64,000 nucleotides of DNA from Elymus sibiricus (taxonomy: Eukaryota > Streptophyta > Magnoliopsida > Poales > Poaceae). Position numbers and translations under genes: made by a program. The DNA is taken from contig CM077665.1 of NCBI GenBank assembly GCA_039707655.1, forward strand, positions 85,313,954 through 85,377,953, given 5' to 3'. The stretch's first letter is position 1. Each line of letters opens with the position of its first letter. Positions 13,080-25,098 of this stretch are shown piece after piece. The notes under the pieces are model-generated. The model worked only from the letters and a program-made list of their open reading frames with translations. It searched no databases and was not told the origin of the DNA.

Positions 13080-13093
13080 TGCAAGTGGGAGAC
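13080..13093 (+). promoter_or_regulatory. polypurine tract before LTR 2
   Basis: TGCAAGTGGGAGAC directly precedes LTR 2 and is the expected plus-strand primer. The left copy at 5,968-5,981 reads TGCAAGTGGTAGAC, with one interrupting pyrimidine. Confidence 0.75.
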
Positions 13094-14899
13094 TGTTGGA
13101 AATATGCCCTAGAGGCAATAATAAATTGGTTATTATTATATTTCCTTGTTCATGATAATCGTTTATTATCCATGCTATAATTGTATTGATTGGAAACTCA
13201 AATACATGTGTGGGTACATAGACAACACTGTGTCCCTAGTAAGCCTCTAGTTAACTAGCTCGTTGATCAAAAGATGGTGAAGGTTTCCTAGCCATGGACA
13301 TGAGATGTCATTTGATAACGGGATCACATCATTAGGAGAATGATGTGATGGACAAGACCCAAACTACGAACATAGCATATGATCGTGTCAGTTTATTGCT
13401 ATTGTTTTCTGCATGTCAAGTATCTGTTCCTATGACCATGAGATCATGCAACTCACTGACACCGGAGGAATACCTTGTGTGTATCAAACGTCACAACGTA
13501 ACTGGGTGACTATAAAGGTAGTCTACAGGTATCTCCGAGGGTGTCTGTTGGGTTGGCATGGATCAAGACTGGGATTTGTTACTCCGTGTGAGGGAGAGGT
13601 ATCTCAGGGCCCACTCGGTAATAGAACATCACAATGAGCCTTGCAAGCAAAGTGACTAAAGAGTTAGCCACAGGATCTTGTATTACGGAACGAGTAAAGA
13701 GACTTGCCGGTAACGAGATTGAACTAGGTATAGAGATACCGACGATCGAATCTCGGGCAAGTAACATACCGAAGAACAAAGGGAACAGTATACGGGATTA
13801 ACTGAATCCTTGACATAGAGGTTCAACCGATGAAGATCTTCGTAGAATATGTAGGAACCAATATGGGCATCCAGGTCCCGCTATTGGTTATTGGCCGTAG
13901 AGGTGTCTCGGTCATGTCTACATAGTTCTCGAACCCGCAGGGTCTACACACTTAACATTTGGTGACGATTAGTATAGTTGAGTTATTGTGTTGGTGACCG
14001 AAGGTTGTTCGGAGTCCCGGATGAGATCCCGGACATGACGAGGATCTCCGGAATAGTCCGGAGGTAAAGTTTGATATATGTGATAATAGTGTTTTGATCT
14101 CCGGAAGGGTTCCGGAATTCACCGGAAGGGGTTCCGGATGTTTACCGAAGTGTTCGGGTGCAGCAACACTTTATATGGGCCAAAGGGGTAAAGCCCACGA
14201 GGTATTGGAAAGTGCAAAAGGAAGTTTTGCTGCCGCCTTAAGCGGTACTACCGCTTCTAAGGTAGTACTACCGCGTAAGCGGTACTACCGCTTGTGTGAA
14301 GCGGTACTACCGCTCGTGAGCGGTACTACCGCTTGTGCGCGGTACTCTTTCCGTGCGGGCCAAACCGACCTTGTGCGATCAAAACCGACCTTGTGGAGGT
14401 TTTCTCTCCAAGTTTAGACCCCAGGGCTCAACATATAAATAGAGGGGCAGGGCTAGCACACGGGTGACATCAAGATTTCCCAAGCCATGTGCCGGCAACC
14501 CTAACCCTCTAGTTCCTCCCGTCACAATCTCCGTAGTGCTTGGCGAAGCCCTGCAGAGATTTTTCCTCACCACCATCACCACGCCGTCGTGCTGCCGGAA
14601 CTCATCCACTACTTCACCATCGCTCGCTGGATCGAGGAGGTGAAGGCGTCATCAAGCCGTACGTGTGTTGAACGCGGAGGTGCCGTCCGTTCGGCGCTAG
14701 ATCGTGTTTGGATCGAGGGACGACTTGCGATTTGGATCGCGAAGACGTTCGACTACATCAACCGCGTTTCTTAACGCTTCCGCTTAGCGATCTACAAGGG
14801 TATGTAGATTCACTCTCCCTCTCGTAGATGCTTATCACCATGGATAGATCTTGCGTGTGCGTAGGAAATTTTTTGTTTCCCATGCAATGTTACCCAACA
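13094..14899 (+). repeat. BARE-type LTR 2
   Basis: A 1,806-bp LTR with TGTTGG...CCAACA ends, a TATA box at 14,434-14,442 and the palindrome cluster at 14,241-14,333. It is closely similar to LTR 1. It abuts gypsy gag sequence at 14,900. Confidence 0.92.
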
Positions 14900-15474
14900 G
14901 AACCGGCATAAGAAGTATCGATCATGGACCGATCATTATTAGAAAGCCGAGCATAAAAATTCTGAATAATAATTTCTCTCGGGAGCTCATGATTGGGGCA
15001 TGAATATAACATTGACTTAAGCCTCGCCCAAGCTTGAGCGATACTTTCTCCATCACGAGGCCAAAAATTATAAATATAATTCGGATCACGATGAACCAGA
15101 TGCATAGGATAAAACTTCTGATGAAATTCCAATTTCAATCGGTTGTAGTTCCATGATCCAATATCATCACATAGCATATACCATGTCAATGCCTTCTCCT
15201 TCAAAGATAAAGGAAAGACCTTCTTCTTAACATCAACCCCGGGCAAACCTGCAAGCTTAAATAATCCACAAACTTCATCCACATAGATTAGATGCAAATC
15301 AGGATGTAGTGTTCCATCTCCTCCATAAGGATTAGCTAGCAGTTTCACTATCATACCCGAAGGAATTTCATAATAAATATTTTCAGTAGGTGCAGTTGGT
15401 TGAGGAGAAACTCTTTGTGCTTCCGATCGGGGTGAAGATACCCCGAACAAGCCCCTCAAAGGATTATTTTCCAT
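14900..15474 (-). pseudogene. gag: gypsy gag, truncated
   Basis: This is the N-terminal gag (capsid) region of the gypsy element whose pol lies at 834-4,418. It reads from an ATG at 15,474 leftwards for about 190 codons and ends where the copia LTR begins. Motifs typical of plant gypsy gag are visible, such as LKEKALTWY and a following W-x3-K-x2-F-like region with KFYP. The distance from the primer-binding site (15,551-15,569) to the start is short, which fits the element. The rest of gag is missing from the window: it is not found on the other side of the copia block. Confidence 0.85.
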
Positions 15475-15550
15475 AGTAACAAGTGACAGTAAATTTCAGC
15501 ACACTATATAAAATTTTCCTTACCAAGTTCCACTCACCAAAGGCGCTTCA

Positions 15551-15569
15551 CTCCCCGGCAACGGCGCCA
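15551..15569 (-). promoter_or_regulatory. gypsy primer-binding site, tRNA-Asp type
   Basis: On the minus strand this reads TGGCGCCGTTGCCGGGGAG, the primer-binding site characteristic of Athila-lineage gypsy elements. It lies 11 bases from the LTR end. Confidence 0.85.
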
Positions 15570-15580
15570 GAAAAGGGTCT

Positions 15581-17104
15581 TGATGACCCACAAGTATAGG
15601 GGATCTATCGTATTCCTTTCGATAAGTAAGAGTGTCGAACCCAACGAGGAGCAGAAGGAAATGACAAGCGGTTTTCAGTAAGGTGTTCTCTGCAAGCACT
15701 GAAATTATCGGTAACAGATAGTTTTGTGATAAGGTAATTCGTAATGGGTAGCAAGTAACAAATGTAACAAAGATGCAGCAAGGTGGCCCAATCCTTTTTG
15801 TAGCAAAGGACAAGCCTGGACAAACTCTTATATAAAGCAAAGCGCTCCCGAGGACACATGGGAATTTCTGTCAAGCTAGTTTTCATCATGCTCATATGAT
15901 TCGTGTTCGTTACTTTGATAATTTCATATGTTGGTGGACCGGTGCTTGGGTGCTGTCCTTACTTGTACAAACCTCCCACTTATGATTAACCCCTCTCGCA
16001 AGCATCCGCAACTATGAAAGAAGAATTAAGATAAATCTAACCATAGCATGAAACATGTGGATCCAAATCAGCCCCTAACAAAGCAACGCATAAACAAGGG
16101 TTTATGCTTCTGTCACTCTAGCAACCCATCATCTACTTATTACTTCCCAATGCCTTCCTCTAGGCCCAAACAATGGTGAAGTTTCATGTAGTCGATGTTC
16201 ACATAACACCACTAGAGGAGAGACAACATACATCTCATCAAAATATCGAACGAATACCAAATTCACATGATTACTTATAACAAGACTTATCCCATGTCCT
16301 CAGGAACAAACATAACTACTCACAAAGCATATTAATATTCATAATCAGAGGAGTATTAATTATCATTAAGGATCTGAACATATGATCTTCCACCGAGTAG
16401 ACCAACTAGCATCAACTACAAGGAGTAATCAACACTACTAGCAACCCACAGGTACCAATCTGAGGTTTTGAGACAAAGATCGGATACAAGAGATGAACTA
16501 GGGTTTGGAGAGGAGATGGTGCTGGTGAATATGTTGATGGAGATTGACCCCCTCTCGATGAGAGGATCGTTGGTGATGACGATGGCTTCGTTTTCCCCCT
16601 CCGGGAGGGAAGTTTCCCCGGCAGAACAGCTCCGCCGGAGCCCTAGATTGGTTCTGTCCAAGTTCCGCCTTGAGACGGCGGCGCTTCGTCCCGAAAGCTC
16701 CCTTATGATTTTTTCCAGGTCAAAACCCTCCATATAGCAGAAGATGGGCACCGGAGGCCTGCCAGGTGGGCCACAAGCCACAGGGGCGCGCCCAGGGGGG
16801 TAGGGCGCGCCCCCTGGCTTGTGACTACCTGGTGGGTCCCCTCTGGTGTATGCTTCACCCAATATTTTTTATATATTCCAAAATAATTCTTCGTAGATTT
16901 TCAGGACTTTTGGAGTTGTGCAGAATAGGTATCTCAGATTTGCTCCTTTTCCAGTCCAGAATTCCAGCTGTCGGCATTCTCCCTCTTCATGTAAACCTTG
17001 TAAAATAAGAGAGAAAAGGCATAAGTATTTTACCATAATGTGTATTAACAGCCCATAATGCAATAAATATCGATATAAAAGCATGATGCAAAATGGACGT
17101 ATCA
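15581..17104 (-). repeat. gypsy 5' LTR
   Basis: A 1,524-bp LTR on the minus strand begins TGATACGTCCATTTTGC and ends GACCCACAAG...TCATCA-type sequence. It is bounded by the primer-binding site on one side and copia sequence on the other. Its partner 3' LTR is outside the window. The next five bases, GTATT (17,105-17,109), coincide with the primer-binding site of the invaded copia element and are the probable target duplication. Confidence 0.85.
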
Positions 17105-20024
17105 GTATTAGAGCTTTGGTCTCCATTGCTTCGGTTTAATCACCGTGGAGGAAGATGGATGTGTCTAGTATAGGGAGTTTGAGTTGTAGAGTGCCTATTC
17201 TTGATGGAGAGTACTATAGTCAATGGAAAACTTTGATGCTTGAGTTGTTTAATGAATTTCAATTGAGCAAGTATGTTAAGAGCCCCTATGTACCTCCCAT
17301 TGATCCTTTACATCCCACACACGAAGAGGAAATTGATATGCTATGCAATCTTAGAACTGTTAATCTCATTGTTAGAGCATTGCCTAGAAATATGCTTAAT
17401 CAAATGAAGAATTTCGAATGCGCTTATACCTTGTGGAATGACTTGGAGAAACGATATCCAAGTTATTCATTGAGTAATCTTGATGAAATTCTTCATAAAA
17501 CTATTGCCTTCCACAAAATGACGCCTAGTAATCCCAAGTTTGATGACTATCTATTTGAGCTTAGAGACCTCATGCGTGCTAAAGGAGATGTCATAACCAT
17601 AAGAAACATCATTGTAGAAGCCATTCGAATTCATAATCTTGAACATTGTTATGATCACAACCCTAACGAATCTCTTGTTCTTTATGACGAGGATTTCCCA
17701 CTTGATGATGACAATGTGGAACATGGCCACTATGATGAAGATGAGCTGTTTGACATCGAGTATGAGAAGATCATGAAGAATCTAAGTCTCATGGAAAACT
17801 TCAAGGATTACATGTCCGGAGGAAAAGAATGGATTCTCGATAGCGGATGCACCGATCATATGACCGGAGATAGAGAAATGTTTGAGGAGATCACACCAAA
17901 CCATGGACCGCGAAGGTACGTAACATTTGGAGACAACTCCAAGGGTAAGGTACTTGGTCTTGGTAAGGTGGCCATATCCCATGATAGCTCTATTCAAAAT
18001 GTTATGCTTGTTGAATCTCTTGGCTACAATCTTCTTTTCGTATCTAGACTTGCTGACTTTGGTTTTAATGTGCTATTCACGAAAGTAGATTGCCAAGTGT
18101 TTCGCCAAGATAATCATAAAATGGTCTTTACCGGTTTCCATAGAGGTGATATATACATTGTCGATTTCACTAAGAGATCCAAACATCGTACTTGTCTTAT
18201 TGCAAAATCTTCTAAAGGTTGGCTTTGGCATAGAAGACTTGGACATGTTGGCATGCGTAACCTAGACAAGCTTATCAAAGGTGATCATATACTTGGTGTT
18301 AAAGATGTTATCTTTGATAAAGATATAGACTTTGTAGTGCTTGTCAAGCTAGAAAACAAGTAGGTGGAAGTCATCCTGTTAAGAATATCATGACTACTAG
18401 GAGATCACTCGAGTTACTTCACATGGATCTTTTTGGTCCTAATGCTTACAAAAGTCTAGGTGGAAATTCCTATGGTCTAGTTATAGTTGATGATTTTTCC
18501 AGATTTACGTGGGTATTCTTCCTTGATGATAAGTCACAGGTGCAAAAGATCTTCAAGAACTTCGCTCGCAAAGCGCAAAATCAGTTTGAAGTGAAGATCA
18601 AGAAGGTTCGAAGCGATAATGTATCGGAGTTCAAGAAAACCCATGTGGATACCTTTCTTGACGAAGAAGGTGTTTCACATGAGTTCTCGGCTACGTACAC
18701 ACCTCAACAGAATGGAGTTGTTGAGAGGAAGAACTGGACACTTATTGAGATGGCAAGAACGATGCTTGACGAATACAAGATGCCAAGACACTTTTGGGCA
18801 GAAGCCGTGGAAACAGCATGTCATGCCACAAACCGACTCCAATTGCACAAGCTTCTCGGTAAAACAGCATACGAGCTACTCACCGATAACAAACCCCAAG
18901 TTGGATACTTTCGGGTATTCGGCTCAAAGTGCTACATTCTTGACAAGCATCATCGTACTAAATTTGCTCCTAAATCTCATGAAGGATTCCTACTTGGTTA
19001 TGGATCGAACTCTCACACTTACCGTGTCTACAACAACTTCACTCAAAAAGTTGAAGAGACGGTAGATGTGAAGTTTGATGAATCTAATGGTTCGCAAGTC
19101 GAACAATTGCCAAATGATGTAGGTGATAAAGACCCTTCAGAAGCTATCCGAGACTTGTCCATTGGCAAAATTCGTCCCATGGAGGTGAAGGAAAGTACTT
19201 CATCAACTCAAGTGGAAGCCCCTACTTCACGTCAAGGTGAACCTCAACACGACATGGAGGCATCCACCAGCGGTACACGACAAGATGATGAAGAGGAGGA
19301 AGTACATCATGAAGATCCACCACAATCTCCTTGACCACCACCTCAAGGGAACGACACCTTCGACAACAACGAAGATGAAGGAGATGATGATGAAGAAGAA
19401 GCTCCACCATCCAACAAGCCAAAGCTACCCCGAGTTCGAGCACAAGTGACAAAGAACCATCCTCTAAACCAAATCTTTGGTGATATACAAACAGGGAGAA
19501 TCACTCGCTCGAAAACTCGCCTAGCTAACTTTTGTGAGCATTATTCTTTCATCTATAGCATTGAACCCTTGAAGGTAGAACAAGCTCTTGAAGACCCGGA
19601 TTGGGTGAACGCGATGCATGAAGAGCTTCACAACTTCTAGAGGAACGAAGTGTGGACACTCGTGGAGAAGCCCAAGGATGAGCACAACATCATCGGAACC
19701 AAATGGGTGTTTCGAAACAAGCAAGACAAAGATGGTCAAGTCATACGCAACAAGGCACGTCTCGTAGCCCAAGGATATACGCAAGTCGAAGGTATGGACT
19801 ACGGTGAGACCTACGCCCCCGTCGCTAGACTTGAAGCTATTCGCATTCTTCTTGCTTATGCTAATCACCATGATATCACGCTTTATCAAATGGACATTAA
19901 AAGTGCCTTTTTAAATGGTGAGATTGAAGAAGAAGTCTATGTTAAGCAACCACCTGGATTTGTGAACCCTAAGAAACCTAATCATGTTTACAAGCTTCGT
20001 AAAGCTCTTTATGGTCTTAATCAA
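17105..20024 (+). mobile_element. Sirevirus/Maximus-like copia remnant
   Basis: This copia element lost its front to the gypsy insertion and its end to truncation. It opens with GTATTAGAGC, a one-base variant of the end of a TGGTATCAGAGC primer-binding site, so its 5' LTR should lie beyond the left window edge. Coding similarity ends at about 20,024 inside the reverse transcriptase, where unrelated AT-rich sequence starts. No 3' LTR is seen. Assignment to the Sirevirus (Maximus-like) group rests on the protein sequence and is moderately sure. Confidence 0.75.
17155..20024 (+). pseudogene. gag-pol: Sirevirus-like gag-pol, decayed
   Basis: The frame starts at ATG 17,155. A UBN2-type gag covers residues 1-230. 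The nucleocapsid zinc knuckle is missing: gag runs straight into protease W-I-L-D-S-G-C-T-D-H-M, which implies an internal deletion. The GAG-pre-integrase region WLWHRRLGH follows near residue 357. A frameshift separates this from the integrase frame at 18,390-19,334 (LLHMDLFGP, TPQQNGVVERKN). That frame continues past TGA at 19,332 and TAG at 19,638 into reverse transcriptase, which is lost after YGLNQ before its YVDD box. Three disablements and two truncations make this the most decayed coding unit in the left nest. Confidence 0.85.
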
Positions 20025-20039
20025 ATTGAAATGCATTTT

Positions 20040-21780
20040 AGGAATGATACAATCGTGAGTCCTTATATTTCATATGCATGTTAATCATGGTACAATCGTG
20101 ATTCCTTATATTTCAACAATAATTTACAAAATTTGAAATTTCATATTTGGACGCCTTTCAACTTAACTCCGGATATCCATTCTAGAATGGATTGAGAGAC
20201 ATTTTAGATCATTTAATATACATTTTAGATCAATTCTAAGATGATTTAAAACATTTCCCATGTGTTTTCAGAGTTGTTTTAGATAGAAATATCAGATCAA
20301 CTATTTTAGTCACATTTTATAATTTTAGATACACTCCGCATAAAATTCAGTGTCATTTCATACATGTACTAAACAAGATCCATATACATGCATGTCCACA
20401 TACATCCCTCCTCGTGATCCAAAACTAGAAAAATTTTACTATCATTTCATTCTATTGTAGCATAAATTGAGAGACGCAACTTGTGAACTTCACAAACAAA
20501 ATAGCAGTTACATTTGGTAAACATATATGTGTATAATTTTTCACAAAATTCACTCGACTAATATAAGTTTCAACATATTTCTCACAAAAAATGAAGAAAC
20601 AAAGATACTTCCAAAGTATCAAGAAAAAATGGATTATCTTTTACTTTTTCCAAATCCCGCCCACGGGAAGAAAGTAACCAAAAAACACAATGCCACACTA
20701 CCAGTTTGCATGGTATCCCACACTTTAGCCTATTTATTCCATGCTTAATCCAATGAGAAATCAAATCCAAGGTAAACAACCACACTGCATGGTCAACCAC
20801 AATGCCTTCTTAAGCATAATCCATGCCATGACATGTTGTTCCCTGCATCGAGGAGGCTTTGGGACGCCGGCTCCAGATGCTATGATTGGGCTATTGAGGA
20901 GCACTGCATCCTCCCACACCCAACCCTTCCTGCTTCCTCATGCTACCACTTCACTTTTTTGCATGTTACTGCGCCCAAATCATGCAAATAAATATGGTGG
21001 AAGTCGTAGAGGAAAGAGCAAGAGATATCACCGTGTCCTCCGGCGCCACCGCCCAGCACTATGCTCACACCATTATCTCTTCTCTGGTTTATGGTTGAGA
21101 ATATGAAGGGGGGGGTCAATGGTCGGGTATGTATATATGTATTTTATTTGTATGGACCCCATACATTGTGTATTCCTCATAACCACTTTGTGTGGTTGCT
21201 TACAATTCATTGTACAACAACCTCATGCACGAATATCAAATGAAGGAACCTACCGCGAATTCATGTTGGCCTACATGTTAGAAATATTCTCAAAAGAGGT
21301 TGTACTAATAACCAACCTTCTAATTGAGAAACTATAGCATCCCCCCTATGAGGTCGAAACCAAAATTGCATTGTTCTGTTTAGCACAACACTCTTCATTC
21401 AAATATAAATAGTGTCTTCTTGGGGAGTTGGTGCCGACGTCCGAGGAGGCTTGCAAGTGAGAGGAAGCGAGAAGGTAATAGGGGTAGTGTCCATGGGTAT
21501 TGGAAGTTTCTCTACATCACTTGGTATCAATTTCAGGGTTCCACCACAATGCCATTGGTGTGAAAAAGCCTAAATGAGAAGGGTGGTATTTTGTGGGCGG
21601 AACTATGATTAGTTCAAACTGACATCTATATTTTTTATTTAAGAATTGAACGAATGAGAGGAGAGAGTGCTGGATTTCATCAACCCTACCAAGCTTACAA
21701 AGTATGTACTTGTGCATTTTTTTAACACTTGATGACATCCCTTGTGGGCCGCCGAGGAGACATTCCATACAAACAGACAA
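20040..21780 (+). repeat. diverged duplication, copy A
   Basis: An AT-rich non-coding segment is colinear with 22,430-24,560. Shared landmarks in the same order include CATACATGTACTAAACAA, a GGAGGCTTTGGGACGCC-like GC island, ACCAACCTTCTAATTGAGAA, and TCTACATCACTTGGTATCAA. Identity by eye is about 70%. No open frame with a known domain is present. Confidence 0.7.
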
Positions 21781-22429
21781 CATATGAGGAAAACCACTAC
21801 AATATGTAGTAATGATCGTATGTATTAGTACCCTGGTTCAGACTCCTACCCATCTATGTTCAACACAATGCCATGGAGTTCTCTGCAACAGTGCTATATT
21901 AGGCACTCGGTGCCCCGCAGAGAGGGACTCCTCTTTCGCCTAGTTTTAGCCTAATGCTATGTACTCCCATATATATACAATACAGAGGAAGGCGGAAAGT
22001 GGGGCTTTTACCCACATTGGGGGGCTAAACCCGGGTACATTGTGTATCCCCCTTTACTTGTGTTCATCTAATGGTATCCTGACGTGACATCCTCCCGACT
22101 ACAAATCCATGTACTTATGTAGCGATGTTCGGACCCAATGGAAATCACTCGACAGTAAGTTAGGAATGCATTTATGAAACTTGCAAATGCCTTTCCAATA
22201 TTTGAAAATTTCAAATATAATCATTCTAGATACAATTTAATTTCAAATTCATACAAATTGAAGTAAAAACTATATATATTCAAGAAACTTTCTAGAGTCA
22301 TTTTCACTGTTTCTTGGAATGGCATAATTTTTTAGCCGAATTCAAAATCTAAGCGCATTTAAGCCATTATGCATTCGAGATCCGGTCATGATTTCAAAAT
22401 CATTTTGAGAGATATTCACTTGATTTCAA
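21781..22429. other. spacer between duplication copies
   Basis: This 650-bp interval contains no recognised gene or repeat. A GC-richer stretch at 21,880-22,060 interrupts otherwise AT-rich DNA. Confidence 0.5.
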
Positions 22430-24560
22430 ACACATGTTAATCATGATTCCTTGTATTTTAGGAACAATTCACAAAATCCAAAATTTCAGATTTCATACAC
22501 CTTTTAGGTCAACTCCAAAGATCCATTATAGAATGATTTTAGAGAAAAATTAGAGAATTTAGTATATATTTTAGATCAATTCAATTACAATTTAATTCAT
22601 TCCAATGAATTTACATAATGTTTTTTTTATAGAATTCAAGAACAACCTATTTCATTCACATTTCATAATGTTAGATACATTCTGCTAAAGTTCAATGTTG
22701 TATCATACATGTACTAAACAATATCCACGCACACGCATTTCAACATACATCTCTACTCATTATCCAAAACCCAACAAAGTTTATTGGCTTTTCATTCCTT
22801 TTTTGTATTTGAAATTTCAAAGATACTACCCATGCATTTCACAAACAAAACATTATTGGTGTATATTTCTCACAAAATTCATTGATTAATATAAGTATTA
22901 AGGCATGTCTTACAAAAGGTTGATGCAAGAAAGACTCTCTCAAATTATCAATAAAATCAACAAATTGGGTGATGCTTCAAATTTGTCCTCTGAAAAATAC
23001 AGATCGACTTGCTTAACTCTTGTCCACATGAAGAAACTAAACCTAAACAAGACGCAATGACACCCACTAGTTCATGGTATAAAGCCCGAGAGAAATTGAA
23101 TCTAAGAGAAAAAAAGTCCATTTTGCTTGGCAAACCAAAAATCTATCTCCCACACCATCCTATTCTAGATATGTTGCTGCCAGTGTGAAGAGCCTTTGAG
23201 ACGCCAATCCAGATTCTATGGCAGGGCCATCGAGGAGTGCCGCATCCTCCTAGGCCCAGCCCATCTCGCCTCCTCGCGCTACCATCGAGGAGTACCACAT
23301 CATCCTAGGCCCAGCCCCTCCCGCCACCTTGTGTTATCAAGGAGGGCCACATCATCGTAGGACCAACCCCTGCCGCTTCCTCGCACTGCCACATCACCTC
23401 ACTACATGCTACCATGCCCCCCGATCGTGGAAAGCAACACAGTGGGGAGTCATAGAGGAACGAGCCATCACTTCCATCATGTCTTCCGACGCGAGAAAGT
23501 AGCACATGGAAACCTATTACTCAGTGGAAACTTGGAAACCCATATGTGGACTGTTGGATCGGTAACGTGAGCTCCTGACTGAACCTCGGATTTTTGCATA
23601 CAAGCACTGCAGGGCTAGTTATTGTAATACACGAAGTTCATGGACTTTATTTCAAAACACACATAATGGTGGGTCGATGAACCAACCCTTGGATTTTAGA
23701 TCCAATATCCCATGTTAAAGTTTCCAGGTTTTCATCAAGATGTTGGTTTCTAGTAGATACTTTCTCCTTCCAGCGACACTGCCTAACACCAAGTTCACAC
23801 CGTCATATCTTCTCTCATTTGTATATTGAGAAAATGAGAGGAGGTTCCACTAGACGAGTGTATATATACATATATTCATTTGTATGGGCCCCACACATTG
23901 TGCATTCCTATTAACCACCTTATGTATTCTCGAACAAATCGTTACACCACAATCTCACACGTGAATTTCCACGAAGCAACCTATACAGTGTATTCATGTT
24001 GCTTACACATTAATATATTTTTGTCAAAAGGGCTAGTACCGATAACCAACCTTCTAATTGAGAAAGTATATCCCCCCCTCCCGCCCAAATAGGTCAAAGC
24101 CAATTTTGCATTGCCCAATTTAGCACCACACTCTTCATTCAAAGTTCACCTGTGAGTTAATAGGTCAACATTACACAATGTCTTCTTTGGGTGTTGGTAT
24201 CAATGGTCGGGGAGGCTTTCGAGTGAGAGCAAGAGAGAAGGTATCAGGGGTATTCACATGACTACCAGAAGTTTCCCTACATCACTTGGTATCAAGTTCA
24301 AGGCTCCACCGATGTCATGGGGACAGGTCGTATTTTATGCGTGGAGTTCAGAGAGTAGCGCGAACCGACATCTATAGTTTTCGTTTACGAATTCATGTAG
24401 CCGTCGTGGCCACAACCCCCAACAATACGAACAAACAGCAACGCAGGGGACATCAAATAAGTTTCAATGGACCGAGAGGAGAGACGACCGTGGTGGATTT
24501 CTGCACCCGGCCTACAGAATGTATGCAACATGCCTTTGTGCATCTTGCAACACATGAGCT
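22430..24560 (+). repeat. diverged duplication, copy B
   Basis: This is the second copy of the segment at 20,040-21,780. It is longer because of the internal short tandem repeat at 23,229-23,391 and other insertions. It ends some 700 bases before the CCCH zinc-finger gene. No coding function is visible. Confidence 0.7.
23229..23391 (+). repeat. three 52-55 bp tandem repeats
   Basis: Three imperfect GC-rich units start at 23,229, 23,284 and 23,336. Each has the core GGAG(T/G)(G/A)CC(A/G)CATC followed by CCTAGGCCCAGCCC or a close variant. Copy A has only one such unit, near 20,890. Confidence 0.75.
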
Positions 24561-24945
24561 CATCTCTCAGGGGATGGTGAGGGAGTTACTATTGAACCAG
24601 ACCATGTGGATCGTGTAGGCACCAAAACACGCCATCCCTCGAGATGGCCCACCACACCAAGGGCTACATATATAAACACCCACCGTATGCACAACTAATC
24701 TTATCACATTGGCACCGGACATATAACTCCTCCCTGCCACCACAAAACAAGATGGATATCCTAGCACCTCACACAAAGTCTCCTTTCCAAGGGGAGGAAT
24801 GGTCCAAAATCTAGCTATTAGTTAGGGAGCCTTTCTAGAGACTCAATATCCAAACGTCCAGACGTCTTCATTATCTTTACAACAAAAAAAATGGGCATGA
24901 GACAAAATAGCCGACTCACCCAATGCAAATCACTACACCACTAGA

Positions 24946-24953
24946 TCTATATA
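24946..24953 (+). promoter_or_regulatory. candidate TATA box of the CCCH gene
   Basis: CTATATAT lies about 350 bases before the coding start. Transcription from about 24,980 would put the 75-bp repeats and the upstream ORFs into the 5' leader. This is inference; no start site can be confirmed from sequence. Confidence 0.45.
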
Positions 24954-25002
24954 TGCGCACGGCCGGGCAGACGCAGATCGCACATCTCCATACACCGCAA
25001 CC

Positions 25003-25098
25003 ATGCATGGTTTGCAGAACCAAATCATCCCCCCTATCATCAGCATTCATTCACAACCATGGCCTAGCTACATATATTTTCTAGAGATTTTGGTATAA
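25003..25098 (+). other. 31-codon upstream ORF
   Basis: ATG at 25,003 opens a frame that ends at TAA 25,096-25,098, exactly at the boundary of the first 75-bp repeat unit. If transcription starts at the candidate TATA box, this is the first start codon a scanning ribosome meets. Confidence 0.4.

Larger units (their letters stand above)
4419..14899 (+). mobile_element. BARE/WIS/Angela-type copia, tandem arrangement
   Basis: The block consists of a truncated pol end (4,419-5,981), LTR 1 (5,982-7,807), a full internal region (7,808-13,093) and LTR 2 (13,094-14,899). Positions 4,419-5,981 and 11,531-13,093 are colinear without length change, so the block repeats with a period of 7,112 bases. LTRs start TGTTGGAAATATGCC and end CCCAACA, and a tRNA-iMet-type primer-binding site follows LTR 1. 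It was inserted into the gag gene of the minus-strand gypsy element. No target-site duplication can be checked because the left 5' LTR is gone. The likely origin is recombination between two elements, followed by a deletion that removed the left element's front and part of the host gypsy. Confidence 0.88.
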
